Assembly (NCBI GenBank): GCA_016290295.1
Contig: JAEETJ010000002.1
Coordinates: forward strand, 174,355 to 238,354
Origin: Bacteroidales bacterium
GTDB lineage: Bacteria > Bacteroidota > Bacteroidia > Bacteroidales > WCHB1-69
Direction of reading: 5' to 3'
Length of the DNA: 64,000 nt
The notes under the pieces were generated by a model. That model was not told the origin of the DNA, did not search any database, and was given only the letters and a program-made list of their open reading frames with translations. The position numbers and the translations under genes were made by a program. Below, piece by piece: positions 18,485-27,559 of this stretch; the stretch's first letter is position 1; each line of letters begins with the position of its first letter.

Positions 18485-19510
18485 ATGAAGCATAAAATTC
18501 TAACACTGATTGCATTTCTGTTTGCCGTTAACATTATTGTTTTCGCACAAGGCAACAAGAAAGAGGCCATTATTGCATTCTACAACTTGGAAAATCTTTT
18601 TGACACAGAAGATGACCCTCTTACTAATGACGCTGAATTTCTGCCCACAGGGAGCAACCAGTGGACCATGGAAAGGTATCAGAAAAAACTCGAGAACATG
18701 TCTTCCGTGATATGCTTGATAGGTCAGGAACAGGGTGGAGTAGTGGTCATCGGCGTTTCCGAGATTGAGAACCGGAAAGTGTTGGAAGATTTGGTGGCCA
18801 TGCCGAAACTGCAGCCCCTCAAGCTGGGAGTAGCCCATCATGATTCACCAGACCGTCGTGGTGTGGATGTCGCTTTCTTATACAGTAAAGAACGTTTCCA
18901 ACTGTTGGATACCAGAGCTTTCCCGGTGGTGACCGACGACACCAGTTTCCGCACCCGTGACCTCTTCCTGATGAGCGGTGTGGTGGATAAGACCGACACC
19001 ATCCACTGCATTGTGATGCACTGGCCCTCCAAAATCGGTGGCGAGAAACGAAGCATGCCCAAGCGTGTTGCTGCCGCTACAGCCGCAAGACATATAGCCG
19101 ATTCATTACTGGCAGCCAATATCAATGCCAATATCATTTTCATGGGCGACTTCAACGACAATCCCACCTCCAAGAGTGTGAAAGAAGTGCTGCATCCACA
19201 AGTGAAAATCAAGGATGTGCAAAGGGGAGACCTTTTCAACCCCATGTGGAAAATGTACCAGGATGGTATCGGAACATACGCATATAGAGACAATTGGGAT
19301 GTTATCGATCAGATAATCATCTCTGCCAACTTAGTGAATCCCGTGAGAAGTAACAGCTACAAGTTTGTGACTGCCAAGGTGTTCCGCCGCCAGTTTATGC
19401 TGACACAATCAGGCTCTTATACCGGCTATCCCTTCAGAACTTTTGCCGGTGGAGCTTACCAGGGTGGCTATAGCGACCATTTCCCAGTTTATATTATTCT
19501 TGAAAAATAA
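18485..19510 (+). CDS. Secreted endonuclease/exonuclease/phosphatase-family protein
   Basis: A 341-residue protein with a signal peptide (MKHKILTLIAFLFAVNIIVFAQ). The EEP fold shows FYNLENLFDTEDDP (metal-binding Asn and Glu, about 32-45), VSEIENRKVLEDL, the catalytic MHWPSKIGG, FMGDFNDNPTSKSV and the final SDHFPVYI histidine motif. All core catalytic positions of a DNase-I-like hydrolase are present. The substrate could be nucleic acid or a phospho-compound outside the cytoplasm. The next gene follows after 21 bases, so they may be co-transcribed. Confidence 0.88.
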   Translation: MKHKILTLIAFLFAVNIIVFAQGNKKEAIIAFYNLENLFDTEDDPLTNDAEFLPTGSNQWTMERYQKKLENMSSVICLIGQEQGGVVVIGVSEIENRKVLEDLVAMPKLQPLKLGVAHHDSPDRRGVDVAFLYSKERFQLLDTRAFPVVTDDTSFRTRDLFLMSGVVDKTDTIHCIVMHWPSKIGGEKRSMPKRVAAATAARHIADSLLAANINANIIFMGDFNDNPTSKSVKEVLHPQVKIKDVQRGDLFNPMWKMYQDGIGTYAYRDNWDVIDQIIISANLVNPVRSNSYKFVTAKVFRRQFMLTQSGSYTGYPFRTFAGGAYQGGYSDHFPVYIILEK

Positions 19511-19531
19511 ACAATTGAAATACAAATAGTT

Positions 19532-20266
19532 ATGGATAAAAAACTCGTAATCATCCCGACCTACAACGAAAAAGAGAATATCGAGAAAATCATCAGGACA
19601 GTATTTGGCCTTGGTGATTATCATATTTTGATTATAGAGGACAATTCTCCAGACGGAACTGCTGAAATTGTAAAGAAATTGATAGGGGAGTACCCTGAAA
19701 AATTGTTTATAGAGGAAAGAAAGGGCAAATTGGGCTTAGGAACAGCCTATATTCATGGTTTCAAATGGGCTTTGGCACATAATTATGACTTTGTTTTCGA
19801 AATGGACGCTGATTTTTCGCATAATCCAGAAGATTTGGCCCGTTTATATGCCGCTTGTGTGGATGAAAATGCCGATTTGGCCATCGGATCACGATATTGT
19901 AAAGGCGTAAATGTTATCAACTGGCCCATGTCGCGTTTGTTGATGTCATATTATGGCTCAGCATACGTACGCATCATGCTGGGTATTCCAGTTCATGACA
20001 CCACAGCGGGCTTCAAATGCTACAGAGCTACAACGCTGCGTGCCATCGATTTTGACAAGATTCATCATGTGGGTTACGGATTCCAGATTGAGATGAAATA
20101 CAATGTTTATAAATTAGGCTTCAAAATTGTTGAAGTTCCCATCATTTTCAAGGATCGTACGGAAGGCACGTCAAAAATGTCCGGAGGAATTTTCAAGGAA
20201 GCGATTTTTGGTGTTATTGGCCTGAGATTTCGCTCGTGGTTCAGAAAATGGGAAAGACTTCAATAA
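19532..20266 (+). CDS. Polyprenol monophosphomannose synthase (GT2)
   Basis: A 244-residue GT-A glycosyltransferase of the dolichol-phosphate mannosyltransferase type. VIIPTYNEKENI is at 6-17, the nucleotide site IIEDNSPDGT near 35-44, and the metal motif FEMDADFSHNPEDL near 89-102. GSRYCKGVNVINWP and DRTEGTSKMSGGIFKEA are hallmarks of DPM1-like enzymes. It lacks the C-terminal membrane domain. It would transfer a sugar, probably mannose, from GDP-sugar to a polyprenyl phosphate at the inner membrane. Confidence 0.9.
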   Translation: MDKKLVIIPTYNEKENIEKIIRTVFGLGDYHILIIEDNSPDGTAEIVKKLIGEYPEKLFIEERKGKLGLGTAYIHGFKWALAHNYDFVFEMDADFSHNPEDLARLYAACVDENADLAIGSRYCKGVNVINWPMSRLLMSYYGSAYVRIMLGIPVHDTTAGFKCYRATTLRAIDFDKIHHVGYGFQIEMKYNVYKLGFKIVEVPIIFKDRTEGTSKMSGGIFKEAIFGVIGLRFRSWFRKWERLQ

Positions 20267-20425
20267 ATGTGCTAATTAGTCAATGTGCTAATGTGCTAAT
20301 CAATTAGTTAATTAGTTAATGTGTTGATAAGAATTCAAAATTTAAAATTCAGAATAGGATTATTTTTTTTGATAATATGATGATGATGCGCAACTGTCAA
20401 CTATCAACTGTAAACTGTCAACTTT
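20267..20425. repeat. Short-period repeat tract before nfeD
   Basis: GTGCTAATTAGTCAATGTGC, TTAGTTAATTAGTTAATG and CAACTATCAACTGTAAACTG iterations fill most of the 222-bp gap. No clear TAnnTTTG box is seen before the next gene. Confidence 0.6.
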
Positions 20426-20488
20426 ATTGTGGGGAAGGGATGCTATTTAACATAATATAAATTATACGAAAAATATTTTACCCGAAAA

Positions 20489-21910
20489 ATGCGTAGATTT
20501 GCCATTATTTTGCTGATATTTGCACTGTTATGCGAGATGCTACCATTGCAGGCACAGAACGAATCTTCCGACAAAATTTCTTCTAAAAATTTTGAATACA
20601 AATCTACGGAAAAAAATTCAAAGAAATTATCTCCGCAGAAAATTTTCTATTTCAAAATTGACGACAATATTTCGCGTCCGTCACAGCGAAAATTAAACAA
20701 AGCTATTGAGCAAGCCACTGCACAAGACGCTGACATTTTGTTCATGGAATTGAACACTTTTGGCGGTGAGCTGGATGCTGCTGACAAGATGCGAACGGCG
20801 CTGCTGGAATGTCCGATTCCGACTATCGTCTTCATTAACAAAAACGCTGCTTCCGCCGGTGCGCTGATTTCTATTGCCTGTGACTCCATTTACATGGCTC
20901 CTGGCAGTTCTATTGGTGCGGCTTCTGTGGTTGATCAGACTGGCCAGGTTTTGCCCGACAAATACCAGTCTTATATGCGCTCACTGATGCGTTCTACGGC
21001 AGAAATGAACGGACGAGACCCGGATATTGCCCAGGCCATGGTCGATCCGGATGTGGAAATTAAAGGCGTATCGGAAAAAGGTAAAGTGCTGACTTTCACC
21101 ACATCAGAGGCTATTGAGAACGGTTTTTGCAATGCAGAAGCCAATGATATGGATGAAGTGTTAAAAAAAGCTGATATTCAGTCATATACCATTGAAAATC
21201 AGCAAGAATCATGGATTGACAAAGTCATTTCTTTTTTAATTAATCCCATTGTGAGCGGTATTCTCATCATGTTCATCATTGGTGGCATCTATTTTGAGAT
21301 GCAGGCTCCGGGTATTGGTTTTGCCTTGCTGGTTTCAGTGGTGGCCGCACTACTCTATTTTGCACCCCATTATTTGGAAGGACTGGCCGCACATTGGGAA
21401 ATCCTGGTGTTTATTGTCGGTCTGGGCTTGTTGCTCTTAGAAATATTTGTCGTGCCGGGCTTCGGTGTTACCGGCATCTCTGGCATCATTCTGATGGTGG
21501 CGGCACTGGTTCTTACCATGACTTTTAATATTGGTTTTGATTTCAGTTTTTCAGCTCCTGAACTTTTTATTGAATATCTGTTTTTGGTGATAGCAGCTTG
21601 TTTCGCTGGATTTTTACTCTCACTATGGTTAGGGAAAAAACTCATTACCGCCGACACACGCTATGGTTCGCTGGCACTGAAAACAAATATGGATACAGAT
21701 AAGGGCTTTGTGGCACAGGATATGCAGTTGGCACAATATGTTGGAAAACAGGGGATTGCCTCTACCCTATTGCGACCTGTCGGGAAAATAGAAATTGACG
21801 GCGAGTACTTAGACGCTACTTCGGAAGTGGGATTTATAGACAAAGGCGATCCTATCGAGGTAACCCGCTTTGAGAACGCGCAACTGTTCGTGAAGAGAAT
21901 TAATAATTAA
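20489..21910 (+). CDS. NfeD-type membrane-bound serine protease
   Basis: A 473-residue protein of the long NfeD family. After a signal peptide (to about residue 23) comes a ClpP/SppA-like protease domain with FMELNTFGGELDAADKMR and the probable nucleophile Ser122 in NKNAASAGALISIA; SSIGAASVV follows. Four or so membrane helices (about 250-395) come next, then a C-terminal NfeD OB-fold (GKQGIASTLLRPVGKIEIDGEYLDATSEVGFIDKGD). Such proteins usually pair with a stomatin-like protein, which is not seen here. The last residues (RINN) come from the following repeat tract. Confidence 0.88.
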   Translation: MRRFAIILLIFALLCEMLPLQAQNESSDKISSKNFEYKSTEKNSKKLSPQKIFYFKIDDNISRPSQRKLNKAIEQATAQDADILFMELNTFGGELDAADKMRTALLECPIPTIVFINKNAASAGALISIACDSIYMAPGSSIGAASVVDQTGQVLPDKYQSYMRSLMRSTAEMNGRDPDIAQAMVDPDVEIKGVSEKGKVLTFTTSEAIENGFCNAEANDMDEVLKKADIQSYTIENQQESWIDKVISFLINPIVSGILIMFIIGGIYFEMQAPGIGFALLVSVVAALLYFAPHYLEGLAAHWEILVFIVGLGLLLLEIFVVPGFGVTGISGIILMVAALVLTMTFNIGFDFSFSAPELFIEYLFLVIAACFAGFLLSLWLGKKLITADTRYGSLALKTNMDTDKGFVAQDMQLAQYVGKQGIASTLLRPVGKIEIDGEYLDATSEVGFIDKGDPIEVTRFENAQLFVKRINN

Positions 21911-22030
21911 CAATTAATAGGTTTTAGGTGTTAGGTTTCAGGGGTCAGTGATTAGTGGTTAATAGTTAATAGTTTTCAGTTTTCAGTTTTCAACTCAATA
22001 AATTGGCACATTAGCACATTGATAATTAGC
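21898..22030. repeat. Short-period repeat tract, nfeD-pssA gap
   Basis: AATTAATAATTAACAATTAATAGG, TTAGGTGTTAGGTTTCAGG, AGTTTTCAGTTTTCAGTTTTC and GGCACATTAGCACATTG iterations; several repeat types are joined end to end. Confidence 0.65.
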
Positions 22031-22036
22031 ACATTT

Positions 22037-22756
22037 ATGAAAAAGAACATCCCCAACTACATCACTTGCATGAACATCATCTGCGGAGCAATCTCGATGG
22101 TAATGTCCTTGCATTTCGGTTTTCTGAAGCTGGCCGCTTTGTTCATCATTTTCGCGGCTGTTTTTGATTTTTTTGACGGTTTCACAGCCCGTTTGCTAAA
22201 AGTGCAGTCGCCCATGGGTGTTGATTTAGACTCTTTGGCGGATGTGTTTTCATTCGGCGGTGCACCGGCCATGATTGTCTTTGTTTGGTTGGAGCAATGT
22301 CTGCTGAATCTTCCTCCCAATCTTGCCACCAACCAATGGATACATTTTCTCCCCTATCTTGCTTTTCTGATTCCCGCTTTTTCAGCATTCCGTCTAGCCA
22401 AATTTAATCACGATGACCGTCAACATACTGACTTTTACGGTCTTCCCACACCAGCTAACGCACTGTTTATCGGTTTTTTGCCTATTGCTGCCGACCGTCT
22501 ACCCTTCGTCAATGATTTTTGGACTGTATTGGGGCTGATGTTGGTGTTCTGCATCCTTTTGGTCAGCGACCTGCCCATGTTTTCCTTGAAATTCAAGCAG
22601 TTCAAGTGGAAGGGTAATGAAGTCCGCTATATATTTATCATACTGGCAGTTATATTGTTTACCATTTTCAGATTAGGCTCCTTCCCCATCATCATTTTAT
22701 CCTATATTCTAATATCTGTCACCATCTTTGCTCTTCAAAAAGTACAACTCTTATGA
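22037..22756 (+). CDS. pssA: CDP-diacylglycerol-serine O-phosphatidyltransferase
   Basis: Makes phosphatidylserine, the precursor of phosphatidylethanolamine, in the inner membrane. The start is the ATG at 22037 (MKKNIPNYIT), giving 239 residues; an upstream TTG would translate the repeat. The CDP-alcohol phosphotransferase motif DG-x2-AR-x8-G-x3-D-x3-D is complete in DGFTARLLKVQSPMGVDLDS followed by LAD. Six or more hydrophobic segments are present. It overlaps the next gene by 4 bases (ATGA). Confidence 0.93.
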   Translation: MKKNIPNYITCMNIICGAISMVMSLHFGFLKLAALFIIFAAVFDFFDGFTARLLKVQSPMGVDLDSLADVFSFGGAPAMIVFVWLEQCLLNLPPNLATNQWIHFLPYLAFLIPAFSAFRLAKFNHDDRQHTDFYGLPTPANALFIGFLPIAADRLPFVNDFWTVLGLMLVFCILLVSDLPMFSLKFKQFKWKGNEVRYIFIILAVILFTIFRLGSFPIIILSYILISVTIFALQKVQLL

Positions 22757-23340
22757 AATACAACTCATTGGCACTCTACTGTGGTTCTTCTGCCGGTAAC
22801 AATCCTAATTTCAGAACATTAGCAGCTGATTTTGGTCGCAGATGCGCGGAAAAGCAGCTGACCTTATATTATGGTGGAGCTTCCATCGGATTGATGGCAG
22901 AGGCTTCCAATGCTGCCCGTGCCTTAGGTGGACGGGTGGTGGGCATTGCCCCTAACTTTTTCTCCAATCGCAGTGTTATTGACACCAGCTTAGACGAGTT
23001 GATTTTGGTGGATTCGATGAGCGAGCGCAAACAGCTTTTAGAATCCTCCGCCGATGGCTTTGTTATCCTGCCAGGCTCGTATGGCACTATGGATGAGTTT
23101 TTTGAGATGATGACGGATGCCCAGTTGGGATTGCACAGCAAACCCATAGCCATTGTCAATGCCGAGGGATATTACGACCATCTTGTTGCCCAGTTGGAGC
23201 GTTTCAGAGCCGACGGATTCCTTCGCCCATTCCACTACGATTTGTTGATTGTGGCAAACGATTTGGACGAACTTTTCGACAAGCTCGACCGTTACGAAAA
23301 TAGCAACGACCAAGATTGGTTAAAGTTGATAAAGAAGTAA
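22753..23340 (+). CDS. LOG-family (cytokinin riboside 5'-phosphate phosphoribohydrolase-like) protein
   Basis: A 195-residue Rossmann-like protein of the LOG family, which in characterised members splits nucleoside 5'-monophosphates into base and ribose 5-phosphate. LYCGSSAGNNP (about 8-18), YYGGASIGLMAEAS (about 39-52) and SMSERKQLL are typical. The usual PGGxGTxxE motif appears as LPGSYGTMDEFFE, with Ser in place of the second Gly. It overlaps pssA by 4 bases, so translation is probably coupled; a functional link to lipid synthesis is not evident. Confidence 0.9.
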   Translation: MKYNSLALYCGSSAGNNPNFRTLAADFGRRCAEKQLTLYYGGASIGLMAEASNAARALGGRVVGIAPNFFSNRSVIDTSLDELILVDSMSERKQLLESSADGFVILPGSYGTMDEFFEMMTDAQLGLHSKPIAIVNAEGYYDHLVAQLERFRADGFLRPFHYDLLIVANDLDELFDKLDRYENSNDQDWLKLIKK

Positions 23341-23383
23341 ATTCTTAATATATGCCACAAAAGCTCATGCATTTTTTATACAA

Positions 23384-23417
23384 CAAAAAAAGGCGTTCAA
23401 TTGAACGCCTTTTTTTG
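23384..23417. terminator. Bidirectional terminator
   Basis: A-run, AGGCGTTCAA / TTGAACGCCT, T-run: a perfect 10-bp stem with no spacer, between the LOG gene and the convergent FKBP gene. Confidence 0.92.
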
Positions 23418-23432
23418 TATGTTAGATAAATA

Positions 23433-24305
23433 CTACTCTCCTACTTTTACCAGTTCCACATCAAATACGAGAGGACTGAATGGAGGAATAACCTGATTGC
23501 CGCTTTCGCCGTATGCCAGCTTGGAGGGAATCAAAAGAACAGCCTTCTCGCCTTCTTTCATCATAGCAATACCCTCATCCCAGCCTGGAATAACACGACC
23601 TTGTCCCAAGACGAATTCGAGAGGTTCGCCACGCTTGATGGAATTGTCGAACTCAGTGCCATCCAGCAATTTGCCTACATAATGAACAGCCACTTTCTGA
23701 CCTGCCATTGCTTGGGTGCCTTTTCCGGCTTTCTTGGGAATAAAATACAAACCACTTGCTGTTGGAGCCACTTTGATTTTGTTCTTGGCAATGTATTCTT
23801 GCATCAATGAATCTTCCACTACTCTTGCCTGTTCAATATAGGCATTATATTGGGCTTCCTGCTCAGCCATGATAGCATCCACTTCGGCCTTGGGGATCAT
23901 CTCATTCAGCTTAAAGGTAAGATACAACTCTTTTTCTTCAAAAGGTTTTTCGATACCCATGTGGTAGAAAAATGTATCAGCATCGAAAATAAATGTGGCA
24001 CTGTCACCCAAATGCATCATTCTGAAAGCATTGTTTACGTCACTTTTATAATTGGATTCTTCAACCAGTACCTGAATAGGCATGAAAGGCTGTAAAATGG
24101 AGTCTTTCAGTGCCCATTGACATTGCAAAAGCAACGCATCACCTGTCTGTACTTGCGCGGAATCCTTATTCAATATATGAAATTTGTAATAAATACCGGT
24201 TTCCTTGTCCAACTTGTATCCTTTGTACTTGCTGCAAGAGTTGAAATTGAACACACATGCCACAGCCAACAAGGCCAACATGATTTTTGAAATAGTTTTC
24301 TTCAT
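23433..24305 (-). CDS. FKBP-type peptidyl-prolyl isomerase lipoprotein
   Basis: A 290-residue lipoprotein (MKKTISKIMLALLAVACVFNFNSCSK, lipobox NFNSC). The N-terminal half resembles a degenerate FKBP-like or dimerisation domain. The C-terminal FKBP domain (about 200-290) is intact: VAVHYVGKLLDGTEFDNSI, FVLGQGRVIPGWDEGIAMMK, LIPSKLAYGE and PPFSPLVFDVELVKV. It catalyses proline isomerisation of envelope proteins. It is the last gene of a three-gene minus-strand unit with another FKBP lipoprotein and a DHH phosphoesterase. Confidence 0.92.
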   Translation of the reverse strand: MKKTISKIMLALLAVACVFNFNSCSKYKGYKLDKETGIYYKFHILNKDSAQVQTGDALLLQCQWALKDSILQPFMPIQVLVEESNYKSDVNNAFRMMHLGDSATFIFDADTFFYHMGIEKPFEEKELYLTFKLNEMIPKAEVDAIMAEQEAQYNAYIEQARVVEDSLMQEYIAKNKIKVAPTASGLYFIPKKAGKGTQAMAGQKVAVHYVGKLLDGTEFDNSIKRGEPLEFVLGQGRVIPGWDEGIAMMKEGEKAVLLIPSKLAYGESGNQVIPPFSPLVFDVELVKVGE

Positions 24306-24331
24306 TTTTCTTTCTTTTAAAATATTATAAA

Positions 24332-24880
24332 TTAGTGATTTATGATTTCAATATTCATAATCAGGGCTTCCCTGCCTTTAATTTTGTTTCCGTCCCCTCC
24401 TGCTCCATATGCCAAATGAGATGGCACCACCATACGCACTTTGGCTCCAGGAGACACCAGTTTGGCCACTTCGTGCAAGGCCGGAATTTCCTCACTTTTC
24501 TCCACTCTGAAAGTCTTAACACCATCGGTCTCGGAGTCGTATATGACATTTCCCGACAACAAGGCAATGGTGTATTTCATGGCCACGCTGTCGCCTTCCA
24601 CAAAACACTCACCAGTTCCGGGTGACAGCAGCTCATAGTACAAGCCTGTTCCGGTTTCTTGCATGTTCCAATGGTGACGCTTGATAACCAGCTCTATTTC
24701 CTCCGTTTCCAGCGCCAAAATACGTTTGTTGCCTTCCACGTATGGGTCAAAGACTTCTTCCTGAGGTTCCGAACTGTGCACATTGACCACCCCCGTCGCT
24801 TTCTGGCGGCAGGCTGTGAAATTTATCAGCATGGATACTGATAAAACAATGGTAGTCAACTTAATAAAGCGTTCCTTCAT
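24332..24880 (-). CDS. FKBP-type peptidyl-prolyl isomerase lipoprotein (gldI-like)
   Basis: A 182-residue lipoprotein. The ATG at 24880 (MKERFIKLTTIVLSVSMLINFTACRQ, lipobox FTAC) is chosen because the signal sequence starts there; the longer reading frame is the wrong frame of the upstream DHH gene. The FKBP fold shows YELLSPGTGECFVEGDSVAMK and the end VVPSHLAYGAGGDGNKIKGR, with weaker aromatic pocket residues than its neighbour. It resembles GldI-type gliding/secretion-linked isomerases of the phylum, which fits a T9SS organism, but this is inference. It overlaps the DHH gene by 20 bases. Confidence 0.85.
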   Translation of the reverse strand: MKERFIKLTTIVLSVSMLINFTACRQKATGVVNVHSSEPQEEVFDPYVEGNKRILALETEEIELVIKRHHWNMQETGTGLYYELLSPGTGECFVEGDSVAMKYTIALLSGNVIYDSETDGVKTFRVEKSEEIPALHEVAKLVSPGAKVRMVVPSHLAYGAGGDGNKIKGREALIMNIEIINH

Positions 24881-25880
24881 ATTCATCCAAAACTTGTTCA
24901 AACAGAGCAATGGCATCTTCAAGTTTACCAAAATAGTCAGCTGCTGAGGCATTGCGGTGACCTCCACCATTGAAATGCTTGCGGGCAAACAGGTTGACAT
25001 CAAATGTACCCTTGGAACGGAAAGACACATGGATGCGGTCACCTCTGTCGGAGAAAAATGCCGTGAAAATAATGCCATTCATTGACAGGCCATAGTTTAC
25101 AAAACCTTCTGTATCGCCTGTTTTGTAATTGTTCCGTTTGAGGTCATCGGCATCCAGATAAGTATAGGAAGTCGCTTTGTTCTTCATCACCTTCATACGC
25201 TGGCTTAACAACAACCCCAGCAATCTCATGCGACTTTCAGAATAATTGTCATATACCAGACGGTGAATTTCCTCGCCATCCACGCCTTTCTTAATCAACT
25301 GATGAACAGTAGTATAAGTCTCTGCATAATTGCACGAATAAGTCAACGAACCGGTATCGGTAATAATGCCCACATACAGGCACTGGGCAATGGCTAACGA
25401 CAGTTTTTCCTTGCCATATTTCAGTTTCTTATATAAGAAATTATAGACCAGTTCTGAAGCAGAGGTGGTTTTGGAACAAGAATACATGACATCGCAGTCG
25501 ATATCGGGATGCACATGATGATCGATGAGAATCTTGTAGGCCTTGGACTTGATAATCTGGCCTTCCAATGCTTTGCCTGCTCTATGCGGGGCATTCATAT
25601 CCACAACAAAAAGTAAATCAGCTTCTTTCAAGATTTTTTTGGCCAAACTGCCATGTCCCTGTTCCACCACGATATTCTCACTACCAGGCATCCAAGCCAG
25701 GAAATCGGGGAAACGGTTGGGAATAATCACATGCACTTCTTTGCCCTCATTTTCCATGAAATTGTATAAAGCAAGCGAAGAGCCGATAGCGTCACCGTCG
25801 GGGTTGTAATGCGAAACAATGGCAATCTTCTTTGCCTTTGCGATGGCCGTGCGAGCCTTTTCAATATCAACCTTATTCAA
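24861..25880 (-). CDS. DHH-family phosphoesterase (NrnA-like)
   Basis: Oligoribonuclease / pAp- or cyclic-dinucleotide-degrading phosphodiesterase of the DHH-DHHA1 family. Metal-binding motifs SHYNPDGDAIGSS, LFVVDMNAPHRAG, ILIDHHVHPD and IITDTGSLTYSC are present; the DHHA1 domain ends with the substrate motif GGGHRNASA. No in-frame ATG precedes the first motif. The TTG at 25913 lies next to the promoter box, so I place the start at the TTG at 25880 (LNKVDIEKARTAIAKAK), giving about 339 residues. This start is uncertain. Two FKBP lipoproteins follow in the same unit. Confidence 0.85.
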   Translation of the reverse strand: MNKVDIEKARTAIAKAKKIAIVSHYNPDGDAIGSSLALYNFMENEGKEVHVIIPNRFPDFLAWMPGSENIVVEQGHGSLAKKILKEADLLFVVDMNAPHRAGKALEGQIIKSKAYKILIDHHVHPDIDCDVMYSCSKTTSASELVYNFLYKKLKYGKEKLSLAIAQCLYVGIITDTGSLTYSCNYAETYTTVHQLIKKGVDGEEIHRLVYDNYSESRMRLLGLLLSQRMKVMKNKATSYTYLDADDLKRNNYKTGDTEGFVNYGLSMNGIIFTAFFSDRGDRIHVSFRSKGTFDVNLFARKHFNGGGHRNASAADYFGKLEDAIALFEQVLDEYEGTLY

Positions 25881-25902
25881 TGTTCCAGAAATTTTTAATC
25901 TG

Positions 25903-25910
25903 CAAAGATA
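25903..25910 (-). promoter_or_regulatory. -7 box (TATCTTTG) for the DHH-FKBP unit
   Basis: TATCTTTG followed by CAG on the minus strand. Its position means translation must start downstream of about 25896, at a non-ATG codon. Confidence 0.65.
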
Positions 25911-25918
25911 CAAAAAAA

Positions 25919-26032
25919 AATTAGCAAATTAGCAAATTGGCAAATTAGTTAATGGGCAAAGGATTTTAATGTGCTAATTATCAATGTGCAAATTAGCAAA
26001 TTAGTCAATATTCTAATTATCAGTTTTCAACT
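25919..26032. repeat. Short-period AT-rich repeat tract
   Basis: TTAGCAAATTAGCAAATTGG and TGTGCTAATTATCAATGTGC iterations between two divergent genes. Confidence 0.65.
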
Positions 26033-26105
26033 TCTATCCCTGTAACCTATTCATTTTATTCCCATAGAGATTAACATCAACAAAAAATGATATGGGGATT
26101 TTATG

Positions 26106-26113
26106 TATATTTG
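26106..26113 (+). promoter_or_regulatory. -7 box (TATATTTG)
   Basis: TATATTTG followed by CAG, 21 nt before the ATG at 26135; it rules out the earlier in-frame start at 26087. Confidence 0.65.
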
Positions 26114-26134
26114 CAGATTCAAAATCAGAATAAA

Positions 26135-26767
26135 ATGAAAAAAACAATATTACTTTTGCTTTGTGTGGTGTGCTTGCTTTCCGTTTCAGCACAGGAAAAG
26201 AAAATGCAGAAAGAATATGCTGTCAGTCCCACCATTGAGGCATCAGGCAGTTTCAATTTTGGCATATACCACAAAAATGACATAATAGATTACGGCATAC
26301 AGCGGAAACTCTTGTATTCGGCTGGAGTGTTGGTAGGTTTCGACTGGAAATTGCCCCATGGCGTTTTAATGTTCCAATACGGTTTTCTAATCAGCAACAA
26401 CGACTTCAACTATGGCAACAGATTAACATTTAAATCTCTTGCCCTTGATATGCCGACGATCTTAGGGTATGCCTATCGTATCAATAACAATTACTCTCTG
26501 GCATTTTCTGGAGGCTATGTGACAAAATATATTTTCAAATTCAACAATGGACTCGAAGATGGCACGGACAAAATCTACTCTTTTGGCATTTATGGTGCAT
26601 TAGGTTTTTGTTACCATGCCTCACCTCGTTTCGTGCTGCGTGTGGAGCCTTTCTTCGAGTATTTCTGGATGAGCCGTGCCTATTATAGTTCCATCGATTA
26701 CATGGCACCCGCAATTGTTGGTTTGAGAATGGCACTGAAATTTAACATTCTGAATTTAAAGCAATAA
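26135..26767 (+). CDS. Probable outer-membrane beta-barrel protein
   Basis: A 210-residue protein with a signal peptide (MKKTILLLLCVVCLLSVSAQ). The mature chain alternates hydrophobic and polar residues in short aromatic-rich strands (FNFGIYHKND, YSAGVLVGFDW, YSLAFSGGYVTKYIF, RFVLRVEPFFEYFW), as in small porin-like barrels. It ends in a strand, LRMALKFNILNLKQ. No family is recognised. It appears monocistronic. Confidence 0.6.
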   Translation: MKKTILLLLCVVCLLSVSAQEKKMQKEYAVSPTIEASGSFNFGIYHKNDIIDYGIQRKLLYSAGVLVGFDWKLPHGVLMFQYGFLISNNDFNYGNRLTFKSLALDMPTILGYAYRINNNYSLAFSGGYVTKYIFKFNNGLEDGTDKIYSFGIYGALGFCYHASPRFVLRVEPFFEYFWMSRAYYSSIDYMAPAIVGLRMALKFNILNLKQ

Positions 26768-26821
26768 AACAGATTGGGGAATGTTTAATCGGCATGTTGG
26801 CACATTGATAATTCAGAATTA

Positions 26822-26863
26822 ACTACCCCGGCCTTCGGCCACCCCTTCTAAAAGAAGGGGAAT
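26822..26863. repeat. GC-rich palindromic repeat, family B copy 1
   Basis: ACTACCCCGGCCTTCGGCC followed by CCCCTTC-TAAAA-GAAGGGG and AATT; two small hairpins in a row. A second copy is at 45356-45398 with the same layout and nearly the same sequence. Confidence 0.7.
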
Positions 26864-26950
26864 TAAAACTCCCCTTGAGCACGAAATTCGAGACTCACAC
26901 AAAACCCTAATCCCAATTCCCTAAAATTATTGGCAAATTGATAAATTTCG

Positions 26951-26958
26951 TATATTTG
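26951..26958 (+). promoter_or_regulatory. -7 box (TATATTTG) for pyrE-obgE
   Basis: TATATTTG followed by CA, 37 nt before the pyrE ATG. Confidence 0.7.
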
Positions 26959-26995
26959 CATTTTTAAAAGTATAAAATACAAACAAAATAATATT

Positions 26996-27556
26996 ATGAC
27001 AAACGTTATTGACGAATTAAAACAAGCAGAAGCCTTATTGGAAGGCCATTTTCTTTTATCATCAGGCAGACACAGCAACCGTTACTGTCAGTGTGCCAAG
27101 TTGTTACAATATCCTGACAGAGCCGAACGCGTGTTGGCTACCGTCGTTGAGCAGCTGAAAGGCAAGGAAATTGACATGGTGGTTGGTCCCGCTATGGGCG
27201 GTATCATCGTAGCCTACGAACTGGGCCGCCAGCTGGGCGTTCCTGCCATTTTCACCGAACGCGAAGACGGCAAGATGACACTGCGCCGCGGTTTTGAGGT
27301 GAAACCCGGACAGAAGCTGCTGATTACCGAAGATGTGGTCACCACCGGCAAATCCTCTTTGGAAACCATTGAGGTGTTGAAAAGCTACGGTGCCGAAGTG
27401 ATTGGCATCGCCTGCATTGTGGACCGCAGTGCACAGGCCATCCCCTACCCTGTGTATGGTGCAGTAAAACTGGACATTGAGAGCTGGGAAGCCGACAACT
27501 GTCCTTTGTGCAAACAGGGACTTCCATACGTAAAACCCGGAAGTCGCAAATTCTAA
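26996..27556 (+). CDS. pyrE: Orotate phosphoribosyltransferase
   Basis: Makes OMP from orotate and PRPP in pyrimidine synthesis. It has 186 residues. [19 protein letters not shown] (about 20-38) and [18 protein letters not shown] are typical, the PRPP-binding loop is [14 protein letters not shown] (about 108-121), and the C-terminal [16 protein letters not shown] motif marks the OPRT subtype with a CPLC pair. obgE starts 3 bases after its stop, so they are co-transcribed. Confidence 0.94.
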   Translation: MTNVIDELKQAEALLEGHFLLSSGRHSNRYCQCAKLLQYPDRAERVLATVVEQLKGKEIDMVVGPAMGGIIVAYELGRQLGVPAIFTEREDGKMTLRRGFEVKPGQKLLITEDVVTTGKSSLETIEVLKSYGAEVIGIACIVDRSAQAIPYPVYGAVKLDIESWEADNCPLCKQGLPYVKPGSRKF

Positions 27557-27559
27557 AAC

